From positions 103,961-167,960 of the forward strand of contig JAEZKC010000012.1 of assembly GCA_023436205.1 (NCBI GenBank): a stretch of 64,000 nucleotides of DNA, given 5' to 3'. The notes beneath the pieces were generated by a model. It searched no databases. It had not been told where the DNA came from and saw only the letters and a program-made list of their open reading frames with translations. The translations under genes were made by a program, and so were the position numbers. Source of the stretch: Fibrobacterota bacterium. Its GTDB lineage: Bacteria > Fibrobacterota > Chitinivibrionia > Chitinivibrionales > Chitinispirillaceae. Shown in pieces: positions 24,211-32,413 of this stretch; the stretch's first letter is position 1; each line of letters starts with the position of its first letter.

Positions 24211-25311
24211 ATGCTTCTTACGCGCATTAAGGAAAGCTACCAGTCATTTGACTCCTTTGTTAATAAACTCGGTGATGCAATGCCTTTTAGATTCAACATC
24301 GAATTTGAACTGCTGCCCACCGAACGCAACTCTCTGGAAAAAAGGCACAAACTTATACAAAGAGTGTTCAAGCGGCACAGACCCGCCATTCATATCGGAC
24401 ACCATATCGGAACCGGAGGGTTCGCAGATGTGTTTGCAGCAACCAGCGACTACGATGGGGTGCAGGAGTTTGCCATAAAGATCCTCAGGGATGATCTCCT
24501 GCGGATCCGCAAGGGACAGCAGTTTGTCCACGAAGATGAAGAGATGCGTGTTAAAGAAGTTAAGCAGCGCTTTAAAAATGAATCCTATGTTCAGTGGGAT
24601 TTGTCAAAGAGTGAATCGGAAAACGTGGCCAGTAGTGTGGTACCGGTTTATGATCACGGGGAATTTGACTCTGAACACGAGTTCCGCTTTATTCTCATGG
24701 AACGGATGGAGATGACCCTGCGGGAATTCATGAACAGCAGTATCAGATCTCAGGAACCTCGCAAGCTCTACTGCTTTGCCCGCATCATGCTCAGAATCGC
24801 CGAACGGATACGAAACGTGCATCAGGAAGGGATTTTCCATCGGGACATAAAACCGGAAAACATTCTCTTTCCAAAAAACAGATCCCCCCGCAATCTCTGT
24901 ACAGACTGCAAGGATGCATGCACCTGCGATGTTGACGTGCGGATCGGGGACTTTGGTACGGTGCGATGGGTGAAATCCTACACAAACAAATATGACGCGG
25001 TGATTATCGGCTCCCAGTTCTACATGTCGCCAGAACAGATTTTCAACCCGAAAAGCATCGATAAACGTACTGATATCTACTCCTTTGGAATAGTTTGCTA
25101 CGAGCTGCTTTACGGAATTCATCCCAAACAGGTCAATGTGCATACCACCAATTTGCTGGAAAAGCTTGCCTGTGAGGAGATTCAACCCCAGACCCCTCCT
25201 TCGGGATTTGAAAAGCTGCACGATATCATTACAAAATGCATGAACGATCGCAAGTCAAGATATCAGGATATGAGTGAGGTGATCGACGATCTGAAGGTTT
25301 TTCTCGGTTAG
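24211..25311 (+). CDS. Ser/Thr protein kinase (Hanks type)
   Basis: This 366-residue cytoplasmic kinase has a glycine-rich loop IGTGGFADVFAA (about 70), the VAIK-like lysine in EFAIKILRDD, the catalytic loop FHRDIKPEN (about 210), DFG in RIGDFGTVRW and the activation-segment end YMSPEQIF. Between the catalytic loop and DFG it has an insert with four Cys (CTDCKDACTC), which may bind a metal. There is no transmembrane helix or extracellular sensor. It has a good AAGGAAGAG ribosome site and converges with lemA, with ends overlapping by 4 nt. Substrates are unknown. Confidence 0.9.
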   Translation: MLLTRIKESYQSFDSFVNKLGDAMPFRFNIEFELLPTERNSLEKRHKLIQRVFKRHRPAIHIGHHIGTGGFADVFAATSDYDGVQEFAIKILRDDLLRIRKGQQFVHEDEEMRVKEVKQRFKNESYVQWDLSKSESENVASSVVPVYDHGEFDSEHEFRFILMERMEMTLREFMNSSIRSQEPRKLYCFARIMLRIAERIRNVHQEGIFHRDIKPENILFPKNRSPRNLCTDCKDACTCDVDVRIGDFGTVRWVKSYTNKYDAVIIGSQFYMSPEQIFNPKSIDKRTDIYSFGIVCYELLYGIHPKQVNVHTTNLLEKLACEEIQPQTPPSGFEKLHDIITKCMNDRKSRYQDMSEVIDDLKVFLG

Positions 25312-25880
25312 TCGGCAGATCCCCGGATGGAGACTTTTTCGATCTCCCGATGCACCTTCTTGATTTTCCAGAGGTGGGCAGGGATGTGACCGAACAATGA
25401 GGCGATAATGGAATCGGGAAACTTCTGAACATGATTGTTATACACCGTTACTGATTCGTTATAGAACTCCCGTCGATCGGCGATCTGGTCCTCCAGTTCC
25501 GAAATCCTTCCCTGAAGCTGCCGGAAATTGACATCTGATTTAAGCTCGGGATACTTTTCACTCACAGCAAACAAATCCTGCAAAGCTGAAGACAGTGAAT
25601 TGCTTGCCCGGGTCTGCTGTTCGGGGTTGTCTGCCTTGTCCCGCAGGGAACGGGCATGCACAACCTCCTCGAGAGTTATGCGTTCATGGCTCATGTAACC
25701 TTCACATACAGCCACAAGTTTTGGAATTTCATCGTAACGTTGCATTAAAAGCACATCGATGTTGCTCCAGGCTCTCCTGACACTGTTTCGCAGTGAGATC
25801 AATCCATTGTAAATTATAATCACATAGGCAAGCATTACAAGAATCAGCAAGGTTATCACATAATTTGGACCGCCACTCAT
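25308..25880 (-). CDS. lemA: LemA family protein
   Basis: This 190-residue protein has an N-terminal signal anchor (about 8-28), then the LemA helical domain with the usual start YNGLISLRNSVRRAWSNIDV and LMQRYDEIPKLV. LemA proteins lie outside or across the inner membrane and usually occur with a GIDE-domain or TPM protein. Here the partner is the gene directly upstream (25896-27632), 15 nt away on the same strand. The molecular role of the pair is not settled. Confidence 0.9.
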   Translation of the reverse strand: MSGGPNYVITLLILVMLAYVIIIYNGLISLRNSVRRAWSNIDVLLMQRYDEIPKLVAVCEGYMSHERITLEEVVHARSLRDKADNPEQQTRASNSLSSALQDLFAVSEKYPELKSDVNFRQLQGRISELEDQIADRREFYNESVTVYNNHVQKFPDSIIASLFGHIPAHLWKIKKVHREIEKVSIRGSAD

Positions 25881-25895
25881 CACTAATCAATCCTT

Positions 25896-27632
25896 TCACA
25901 TTAAGAAACGCACGACGCTGTTACTGAAAGCCGCAAGTGCAACCCCGGTGACAAACGATACTGCGGCATCAAACCAGAGTTTCTTAAGCAAAGCGTTTCG
26001 GGAGCTGGAAATTATAAAGGGATATTTACCCATGGTGGCTCTTCCAAGCACCACATCCAGCTGCGGCATGACCCTTTTCCCTCTTTGCCCGATTCGAATT
26101 TCCTGCTCGAATTGACGAACTGCATTTTCAGTTTCAGACTCATCAATTTTCCTGTCCCCGTTCAGATCGAAACGGGCCATGGAAGCTTTACTGAATTTAA
26201 TGGCGCCGACTTTTTCCCAGATCCGTTCAGAAACTGTTTTCTTCCGCCAGCGCCGTTCGGCAAACCCCAAAACGTAAACAGGTTGTCCTTCGGGAATAAG
26301 ATCCAGCACCACCTTTGTATCGCGATCTATCCCCGACACCCCAAGCTTACTGAAGCTGTCACCCTCGAGAACCTGACGATATCTGCTGATTCCACACAGA
26401 TGCCCACCATTGGGATCCACCTCGATTCTCCCGCTGTCATCCATTAGATAAAAAGGTATTCTGCCCGAAGAAAACCGCCTTCTAAGTCTCCAGTCCTCAC
26501 CTGCACGCTCGTAAACACTGCATTCATAATAGACACAGGGCATGAGTAGATACGGCGCGTACAGTTCATATTTTGCCACTGCGGTTCCCGTGATGCCCGC
26601 AATCCCCATGCTGACAGAACCGGCTTTGGAAAAGGGTGTATCAGCCACAGTACGACGAATTTTTACAAGATATAATCCGTAAAAGGAGAGCGCGGCTCCT
26701 GCCACGGTGATAAGCAGGGCAAGCCTTTCCCTCTCCATACCGAGTTTTCTGCTCAGGATAATTGCAAAGAACAATAATGAGAACGTCAGCAGGAAAAGAA
26801 AAGCTTTGCGATCAGGCAATCTGATAAGGGAATGCTCCTGAGGAGAAGGAGCTACTAGACGGGGGATCTGCAGCTGTTCCTTTTTTCCACTGTTTTTTTC
26901 CGGCTCTTTATGGACAAGAGATGAAGCGATCGCTCCAGCGGCAAACTCATGAAAAAACTGACTAGAGAGGTCTCTATTTGTCGATTCCTTAGGTTTGGCA
27001 TTTTCGGAAAGACACGCGTCGGTAATCAAATAGGACCTGCTTTTTATACTTATTTCATTTATCAGGGCTGAAAAGCTGGCCCCCCGGGTTAATCCCATTT
27101 TTTTGCCAAGACTGACAAATGCAAAATCTGAAGATGTAACCCTCACCGGCTTTTCAAGATTGCCCGGTGAATAAATGTCCACATGGCCATCAAAACAGGG
27201 AATTAGTATATGTAATTGGTGATTCGCTCCCGATTTCCTCAGCAAGGTTTCCGTCTTCTGCTCCCCGCCTCCATTTATCATAAACATCAGCAGATCAGTA
27301 GACGGATCTACCCGAAAGACAGCTTTTCCAGCCCTATCGAAAAGAGTAAGCTCCTGTTCACTCAACTGGACAGAATAGGCGCAGATCACTTCCGGGGGAC
27401 TGCCAGCAACTACTGCCACGCCATATTTCTTCAGCACCGAAAAAGCCAGAGATAGATTTCCATCGGTTACCGGCAGCTCACAAAACCCGAAACCCGTCAA
27501 AAGACCACACAGCCGATCAGCATCCATGCCAGGCACTTCGGAAAGTTCCGTCACCAGACTCTGCCGCCCAGAAAAATCTTCAGGCGGTCTAAGAATGAAT
27601 AGCTTGCGGTTAAACAGGGAGGTATCGTTCAT
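25896..27632 (-). CDS. GIDE-domain membrane protein (E3 ligase-like), LemA partner
   Basis: This 578-residue protein has two membrane helices in the middle (FLFLLTFSLLFFAIILS and LALLITVAGAALSFYGLYLV, about 280-330), then a GIDE domain (LMPCVYYECSVYERAGEDW ... VDPNGG), and a C-terminal hydrophobic helix. An EF-hand-like loop DLNGDRKIDESE lies inside the C-terminal half. The N-terminal 270 residues have no known domain. GIDE domains were named after mammalian mitochondrial MAPL/MULAN; the bacterial versions lack RING fingers. A perfect sigma-70 promoter ends six bases before ATG 27632, which supports this start rather than the one seven codons earlier. Confidence 0.82.
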   Translation of the reverse strand: MNDTSLFNRKLFILRPPEDFSGRQSLVTELSEVPGMDADRLCGLLTGFGFCELPVTDGNLSLAFSVLKKYGVAVVAGSPPEVICAYSVQLSEQELTLFDRAGKAVFRVDPSTDLLMFMINGGGEQKTETLLRKSGANHQLHILIPCFDGHVDIYSPGNLEKPVRVTSSDFAFVSLGKKMGLTRGASFSALINEISIKSRSYLITDACLSENAKPKESTNRDLSSQFFHEFAAGAIASSLVHKEPEKNSGKKEQLQIPRLVAPSPQEHSLIRLPDRKAFLFLLTFSLLFFAIILSRKLGMERERLALLITVAGAALSFYGLYLVKIRRTVADTPFSKAGSVSMGIAGITGTAVAKYELYAPYLLMPCVYYECSVYERAGEDWRLRRRFSSGRIPFYLMDDSGRIEVDPNGGHLCGISRYRQVLEGDSFSKLGVSGIDRDTKVVLDLIPEGQPVYVLGFAERRWRKKTVSERIWEKVGAIKFSKASMARFDLNGDRKIDESETENAVRQFEQEIRIGQRGKRVMPQLDVVLGRATMGKYPFIISSSRNALLKKLWFDAAVSFVTGVALAAFSNSVVRFLM

Positions 27633-27638
27633 GGATAG

Positions 27639-27667
27639 ATTATAAAAATGCATCCATCAGGAGTCAA
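27639..27667 (-). promoter_or_regulatory. Sigma-70 promoter that implies a leaderless mRNA
   Basis: On the minus strand TTGACT (27662-27667), a 17-nt spacer and TATAAT (27639-27644) form a near-consensus promoter. The TATAAT box ends six bases before ATG 27632, so transcription would begin at or next to the start codon. No ribosome site precedes this ATG. Confidence 0.65.
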
Positions 27668-27702
27668 ATGCTTTTCTATTTCTGAACTGAAACTACAGGA
27701 AG

Positions 27703-27743
27703 GGAAAAAAGAAGAGGCCCCTAGTAGTTTAACTCGGAGCCTC
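27703..27743 (-). terminator. Terminator of the tRNA pair
   Basis: On the minus strand GAGGCTCC / GGGGCCTC (one mismatch) forms a stem, followed by TTCTTTTTTCCC. It lies just after tRNA-Arg. Confidence 0.65.
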
Positions 27744-27750
27744 GTAAATC

Positions 27751-27824
27751 TACCCCCGACAGGATTCGAACCTGTTACCCTCTGCTTAGAAGGCAGATGC
27801 TCTATCCAAATGAGCTACGGGGGC
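27751..27824 (-). tRNA. tRNA-Arg (anticodon TCT)
   Basis: A complete 74-nt cloverleaf: acceptor GCCCCCG / CGGGGGT, D stem GCTC/GAGC, anticodon stem TCTGC/GCAGA with loop CTTCTAA (anticodon TCT), T arm with TTCGAAT, discriminator A. CCA is not encoded. It lies 80 nt after tRNA-Pro on the same strand. Confidence 0.96.
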
Positions 27825-27904
27825 AATCTATTTTTAAATGCTGATTGTTGATTGTTGATTCTAAGAAAATCGTCAATCATCAATCATAAATCATCAATTG
27901 AAAA
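27825..27904. repeat. AT-rich short repeats between the two tRNAs
   Basis: The spacer holds TTGATTGTTGATTGTTGATT on one side and CAATCATCAATCATAAATCATCAA on the other as closely related words (TGATT / AATCA), so it can fold into an imperfect hairpin. It may mark a processing site between the tRNAs. Confidence 0.4.
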
Positions 27905-27978
27905 TCGGGGTGGCCGGATTCGAACCAGCGACACCTTGGTCCCAAACCAAGTGCGCTACCAGACTGCGCTACACCCCG
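27905..27978 (-). tRNA. tRNA-Pro (anticodon TGG)
   Basis: A complete 74-nt cloverleaf: acceptor CGGGGTG / CACCCCG, D stem GCGC/GCGC, anticodon stem CTTGG/CCAAG with loop TTTGGGA (anticodon TGG), T arm with TTCGAAT, discriminator A. CCA is not encoded. Confidence 0.96.
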
Positions 27979-28131
27979 TACTGATAATGGCATAAAATAA
28001 TTCCGGGGAAAGGCAATTGCCAATGGAAGAGATACTATTCACACTACCTCAGCAAGTATTCTCCGGTCTCTGGCTTCTGGCCTCTTATTTGCAATCTAAT
28101 CTGCTCCCTTTTTTCAGCAAAGGAGGAGATC

Positions 28132-28557
28132 ATGCTTGCCGAAGGAACCTTGGCCCCGCCATTTACCCTGAAAGATCACCTGGGAAACATTGTCTCTCTG
28201 GAGCAGTTCAGAGGTAAACACGAGGTCGTGCTAATCTTTTACCCCGGAGACCTTACCCCCGGCTGTACAAAGCAGCTTTGCACTGTGCGGGATGACTACT
28301 CCAAATATAAGGAAAAGGGAGTTATGGTATATGGGGTTAACCCGGCAGGAAAGGAAAGCCACACCAAATTCGCCCAGAAGCACGCCTTTCCCTTTCCCCT
28401 GCTTATAGATGAGGGGAGTGTTGTGGCAGAAGCGTACGACTGCAAAGGCATGATCGCCACCAAAAGAACGGTGTATGTGGTGGATAAAAACGGGGTGATC
28501 GCTTTTGCCAGAGAGGGTAAACCCAGCACCGAGGAAATTCTGTCCAGTATCGAGTAG
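28132..28557 (+). CDS. bcp: Thiol peroxidase of the Bcp/PrxQ type
   Basis: This 141-residue cytoplasmic peroxiredoxin reduces hydrogen peroxide and organic peroxides. The active site reads YPGDLTPGCTKQLC, with peroxidatic Cys and a resolving Cys five residues later, the PrxQ/Bcp arrangement. The thioredoxin-fold parts FRGKHEVVLIFYPG and FPFPLLIDEG, KRTVYVVDKNG are normal. A strong AAAGGAGG ribosome site precedes the ATG. It is monocistronic, with a hairpin after the stop. The TPGC(T) motif begins with GDLTPGCT where GDFTPGCT or KDNTPGCT is common. Confidence 0.92.
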   Translation: MLAEGTLAPPFTLKDHLGNIVSLEQFRGKHEVVLIFYPGDLTPGCTKQLCTVRDDYSKYKEKGVMVYGVNPAGKESHTKFAQKHAFPFPLLIDEGSVVAEAYDCKGMIATKRTVYVVDKNGVIAFAREGKPSTEEILSSIE

Positions 28558-28568
28558 TTGTGCAGTAA

Positions 28569-28594
28569 CCGGACTGTATTGCAGTACAGTCCGG
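28569..28594 (+). terminator. Hairpin after bcp
   Basis: A perfect 10-bp stem CCGGACTGTA / TACAGTCCGG with a 6-nt loop lies 11 nt after the bcp stop. No clear T run follows, so efficiency is uncertain. Confidence 0.55.
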
Positions 28595-28705
28595 CAACCT
28601 TCCCCTCAGCCAGCTTAAACAGGTTTACTATCGAATTCAGTCTGAAATCGTGGCTCATGCACTCAGATGACTATGTACCCCGAACACTTCGTTGCGAGGT
28701 GTACA

Positions 28706-28740
28706 ACTGGTGACCTGAAAGGCGTCTTCGCCGTTAACAG
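28706..28740 (-). repeat. Dispersed 35-bp repeat, copy A
   Basis: The reverse complement of this stretch matches 40251-40285 in 31 of 35 positions, with the first 20 bases identical (from TGTTAACGGC to GAAGACGCCT). Both copies lie in intergenic DNA downstream of a gene. It is too short to code and may be a mobile short repeat or the end of a lost element. Confidence 0.6.
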
Positions 28741-28777
28741 GAAGAGTTCATACAGGAAATCCCCAAATCGGCTCCAC

Positions 28778-29611
28778 TCACTTTTCATTCTTATAAAACT
28801 GGAGCGTTTTTCGTTTCCGCGGCTCAGGAGTCGTTCTGCCCAATAGATTATGAGTTTGGTTTTCTGATGTAACAACGGTAAAGCCAGTTCGGGTAATCTG
28901 TCTTGACAGCATTTTCACAGATGATCTGTTAACTGTAAACACATTCTTTACAGGGCTTGTACCCTCGATAAACTTACCATTTCCCAAAGAATCACAGGCA
29001 AATCGGATTATCATTTCTGTAATTTCACTAACTGAATCGGTAGCGAATGGACCTGTTTGACGTTTTTCGATGCGCCAGTTTTCAAGCTGAAATTTCAGAT
29101 TTCTTCCATTAAAGCTGCAGTAATGAATACGCCTTGAGAAGGCTTCGGGAGCTTCGCTGTATACAGGAAACATGGCCGGCATTTCCTGCCCACCAACGCC
29201 ATACAGAAAGTAACAGTTATCAATGCTGTCCTCCAGCCAATCTGGTATCGTAGGACTTTTCACCTTTTCAGCTGGAACCTCCAGCGACTGATTCCATACC
29301 GTATCTGCCGTATCTGGCGCGACAAAGATATGGGCAGAGGTGTCGTGAAATTCGATTCCTCCACTAGCTGCCAAATGCAATGCTTGGGGATCAAAAGAAA
29401 GAAATGTTCCTATCGATAGTCCATTTGAGAATCGGAAAGTATCACTGTTTGCACCGCCATAACCAATATCGGTAATCTTAAATGTACTGTCCTGGTAACC
29501 TTGTGAAATATCAATTTCGTTCACCTTACCAAATGTATAAATAGAGGAAATGAGAAGCGATATAAAAGACAGTTGAAAAACAAAACCCCGACATCTGATT
29601 TTTAAGCACAT
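28778..29611 (-). CDS. Exported protein of unknown function
   Basis: The start MCLKIRCRG, with GGGAG eight bases before it, gives 277 residues. A signal sequence (about 9-26, FVFQLSFISLLISSIYTFG) is followed by a beta-rich mature part with no known family. It has two short Asp/Ser-rich stretches and a basic C-terminus (RKRKTLQFYKNEK), with no sorting domain. It is alone in its orientation here, convergent with bcp. The remaining part of 28558-28777 holds a hairpin and repeat copy A. Confidence 0.6.
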   Translation of the reverse strand: MCLKIRCRGFVFQLSFISLLISSIYTFGKVNEIDISQGYQDSTFKITDIGYGGANSDTFRFSNGLSIGTFLSFDPQALHLAASGGIEFHDTSAHIFVAPDTADTVWNQSLEVPAEKVKSPTIPDWLEDSIDNCYFLYGVGGQEMPAMFPVYSEAPEAFSRRIHYCSFNGRNLKFQLENWRIEKRQTGPFATDSVSEITEMIIRFACDSLGNGKFIEGTSPVKNVFTVNRSSVKMLSRQITRTGFTVVTSENQTHNLLGRTTPEPRKRKTLQFYKNEK

Positions 29612-29758
29612 GACATAAACTCCCATCTGATATTTGGAACCCTCTTTTGAAGCGTAGTAGATGAAAAATACGGTATAGATATAATTGTGTAAATACCTTC
29701 AGATGGATTTTTGATGTTTGATTACATGAGGCAAATACTCACGGGAGAATGCTAAAAT

Positions 29759-30328
29759 TCAAACCCTCAACAACCCTCGGAATCCTCTTGCGCCATAATA
29801 AGAGGGAGCGCTGTTATGATAAATGAAAACTCTGCCGTAACGCCGGTCGGCAAACAGAGCCCCGCCCAGCTTTCTCACCTCGGCAGGAGTAATTATCCAG
29901 CTTGAGGTCTTCAGATCGAATTCACCAAATTGCTGAAGCTCGCGGTACTGTTCTTCGGATAATATGTCGATACCCATGGATTGAGCCATATCCATTGCAC
30001 TGTTTTCAGGCTTTGCCACTTTCCTTGATTCAAGCCCCTGACGATCGTAGCAGACATTTCTGCGGCCCGGGGGGGTTTCTGCTGAACAGTCGTAAAAAAG
30101 GTATTCACCATTCTTTTCATCAAAACCGACCAGATCCGGCTCCCCACCGGTTCTCTCCATTTCAGAAAGCGACCACAATTTCCCCGGATGGGCTTCAAGT
30201 CTGGTTTGCACATCTGCCCATTCAATACCTTGATGGCGACTCATGTTTTTTTCAAACCGAGCTTTTAGAATGTCGATCAGCTCCATCTGCCGCTCGGCTG
30301 TTAATTCTTTCCGATTTTTTTCTTTCAT
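29759..30328 (-). CDS. DUF4256 family protein
   Basis: This 189-residue protein (start MKEKNRKEL) matches DUF4256 over its full length: LWSLSEMERTGGEPDLVG, YLFYDCSAETPPGRRN, AMDMAQSMGIDILSEEQY, FDLKTSSWIITP and FIYHNSAPSYYGARGFRG. The family is common in Bacteroidota and Firmicutes, cytoplasmic, with conserved acidic and aromatic residues, and has no known function. An in-frame extension to 30385 exists but lacks support. The 268 bases upstream, to dapB, show no other gene. Confidence 0.85.
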   Translation of the reverse strand: MKEKNRKELTAERQMELIDILKARFEKNMSRHQGIEWADVQTRLEAHPGKLWSLSEMERTGGEPDLVGFDEKNGEYLFYDCSAETPPGRRNVCYDRQGLESRKVAKPENSAMDMAQSMGIDILSEEQYRELQQFGEFDLKTSSWIITPAEVRKLGGALFADRRYGRVFIYHNSAPSYYGARGFRGLLRV

Positions 30329-30596
30329 CAGGGCACCCGTCTTCGGCTTATTTGAAACGGTGGCGGCGTGGTAAAGCCTCACCATTCAAATTCAATATAG
30401 TTTCGGAACCTGTACATTGCATAAAGCAGGCCAAACACCGGAACACCTGTTTACTCCCTAGCTAAGGTGATGTTACTCCCATCCGGGTGGTACTATTTTC
30501 GATACTGCAGATGAGTATATCAGTGATAACAATTATTTTATTGGGCCAGGGTAATTATCAGCCCTGAAAAAATCAATTTCACAAAAAAGAGGTCAT

Positions 30597-31334
30597 GTGA
30601 TCAGAGTAGTTGTAAACGGATGTGAAGGAAAGATGGGCAGGGAAATTGTTAGGGCAGTTTCACTTGATGAAGATCTGGAACTGGCAGGTAAGTGCGGTTC
30701 AAAAGATAATCTGTCGATTTTGCTCGAATCCATAAAGCCTGATATAGTCATAGATTTCACCAGACCGGAAGCTGCCTTCACAAATGCCGAAACAATCCTT
30801 TATCAAGGTTGTCATGCAATAATAGGTACAACGGGAATCACAGCGGAACAACGATCTGAACTGGAATCATTGGCTTTGAAAAAGGGAGTAGCTGTCCTGA
30901 TCGCACCTAATTTCTGCATAGGCGCTGTTCTTATGATGAAATTTGCGGCGGAGGCGGCAAAATATATGCCCAATGTGGAAATTATTGAATACCATCACGA
31001 TCAGAAAGCGGATGCCCCGTCCGGCACAGCAATCACCACCGCCGAATATATTATAAACCACGCAGGTGAGACTAACCCTCCCTTTGTAGTAAGTAAAGAA
31101 GTACTGTCCGGTAATTCACAGGGGGCAAACATGGGAAACATCAGGATACATGCTGTTCGATTACCGGGGTATGTGGCATCGCAGGAAGTTATTTTCGGAG
31201 ATAAGGGGCATACCCTGAAAATTCGACATGATACCATTAACCGGGAATCTTTTATGCCCGGTATTCTTCAGGCTGCAAAAAAAATAGGGGATAAATCCGG
31301 CATGTTTTACGGACTGGAAACGCTTATTTTCTAG
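30597..31334 (+). CDS. dapB: 4-hydroxy-tetrahydrodipicolinate reductase
   Basis: This 245-residue cytoplasmic enzyme of the lysine/diaminopimelate pathway reduces HTPA with NAD(P)H. The N-terminal Rossmann motif is VNGCEGKMGRE, and the active-site segment EYHHDQKADAPSGTA contains the catalytic His and Lys. FGDKGHTLKIRHD near the C-terminus is conserved. It starts with GTG preceded by AGAGG. Its product also feeds peptidoglycan synthesis. No other lysine genes are adjacent. Confidence 0.95.
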   Translation: MIRVVVNGCEGKMGREIVRAVSLDEDLELAGKCGSKDNLSILLESIKPDIVIDFTRPEAAFTNAETILYQGCHAIIGTTGITAEQRSELESLALKKGVAVLIAPNFCIGAVLMMKFAAEAAKYMPNVEIIEYHHDQKADAPSGTAITTAEYIINHAGETNPPFVVSKEVLSGNSQGANMGNIRIHAVRLPGYVASQEVIFGDKGHTLKIRHDTINRESFMPGILQAAKKIGDKSGMFYGLETLIF

Positions 31335-31438
31335 CTCGCCGCTTATCCAGCTTTTCCTTTCAACACAACGCCGTAGCGGCTATGTTTGGAAATCTGCTGC
31401 TACCTTTTATCGTTTCCCCCTTCGGCAGGAGTCTGAAA

Positions 31439-32005
31439 ATGCAAAATAGAACTATTGCTATCACAAAAGAGAATATACTCCTGCGGCCATGGAAAGAAAC
31501 CGACGCCCCGCGACTTGCTCAAATCGCCAACAATAAAAGAATCGCTGACAACCTCAGAGACGGATTCCCTTTCCCCTATTCTCTTGAACATGCAAAACAG
31601 TTCATATCTTCAGTTAAAGACACCAATCCGGAATCGATTGTGCTTGCCATCGAGGTAAACGGCATTGTGGCCGGTAGCATCGGAGCATTTTTCAAACAAG
31701 ACGTACATCGTAAAAATGCGGAAATCGGGTACTATCTTGCCGAGGAATACTGGGGAAAGGGCGTGATGACCAAGAGTATTTCCGCACTGATTGAGTTTAT
31801 TTTCAATAACTATGATATCATAAGAATCTTTGCAGAACCATACGCAAAGAATACTGGTTCAAGAAAAGTTCTGGAAAAAGTGGGATTCAGGCTGGAGGGA
31901 GTACAAAAATGCGGTGTAATAAAGAATGGAGTAATTGAGGACAGCTGCATTTATGCTATTTTAAAGGAAGAGTTTTCATCTGAATCATCTGAACTTTCCA
32001 TCTGA
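31439..32005 (+). CDS. GNAT acetyltransferase, RimJ/RimL type
   Basis: The ATG at 31439 has AGGAG seven bases before it and gives 188 residues. The protein reads as a RimJ/RimL-like N-acetyltransferase: ILLRPWKETDAPRLAQIAN, AEIGYYLAEEYWGKGVMTKS (acetyl-CoA loop) and NTGSRKVLEKVGFRLEG. The substrate may be the N-terminus of a protein or a small amine. It follows dapB by about 100 bases and ends in a short direct repeat that extends the tail (SSESSELSI). Confidence 0.87.
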   Translation: MQNRTIAITKENILLRPWKETDAPRLAQIANNKRIADNLRDGFPFPYSLEHAKQFISSVKDTNPESIVLAIEVNGIVAGSIGAFFKQDVHRKNAEIGYYLAEEYWGKGVMTKSISALIEFIFNNYDIIRIFAEPYAKNTGSRKVLEKVGFRLEGVQKCGVIKNGVIEDSCIYAILKEEFSSESSELSI

Positions 32006-32020
32006 ACTTTCCATCTGAAC
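31978..32020 (+). repeat. Short tandem repeat at the end of the acetyltransferase gene
   Basis: The word CATCTGAACTTTC is repeated almost three times in a row, beginning inside the last codons and running past the stop codon. It probably arose by slippage and may alter the length of the C-terminus in relatives. Confidence 0.6.
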
Positions 32021-32050
32021 AACTTAACCAGCTCTCACTTTAGGAGTAAA

Positions 32051-32371
32051 ATGGCATCTGATAAGGAATTTGTGGATTACATCCTCGACCAGATCGAAAA
32101 CGCCGGCATTATCACTCATCGCAAGATGTTCGGAGAATATGCGATTTATTCCGACGGTAAAGTCGTAGCCCTGATTTGCGACAATCAGCTCTTTATCAAA
32201 CCCACAGAAGGCGGGAGATCTTTCATAAAAGATATCAAAGAGGCGCCCCCCTATCCAGGGGCCAAAATGTATTTCCTTATAGAAGATAAAGTGGAAGACC
32301 GGGCGTGGCTTAGTGAGCTTATCAGAATAACGGCAAGGGAACTGCCGGAACATAAAACAAAACGCAAGTAG
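32051..32371 (+). CDS. TfoX N-terminal domain protein
   Basis: This 106-residue protein consists of one TfoX-N domain: FVDYILDQIENAGIITHRKM, MFGEYAIYSDGKVVAL, DNQLFIKPTEGGR and PYPGAKMYFLIED. In Gammaproteobacteria TfoX/Sxy controls competence genes; stand-alone N-terminal domains are widespread and their role is unknown. It has a GGAG ribosome site. It lies directly after the acetyltransferase gene with a 45-base gap, perhaps in the same transcript. Confidence 0.88.
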   Translation: MASDKEFVDYILDQIENAGIITHRKMFGEYAIYSDGKVVALICDNQLFIKPTEGGRSFIKDIKEAPPYPGAKMYFLIEDKVEDRAWLSELIRITARELPEHKTKRK

Positions 32372-32413
32372 ATCGTAGATTATTATTACATCAGCATTAA
32401 TAAGGAGTGTCCA

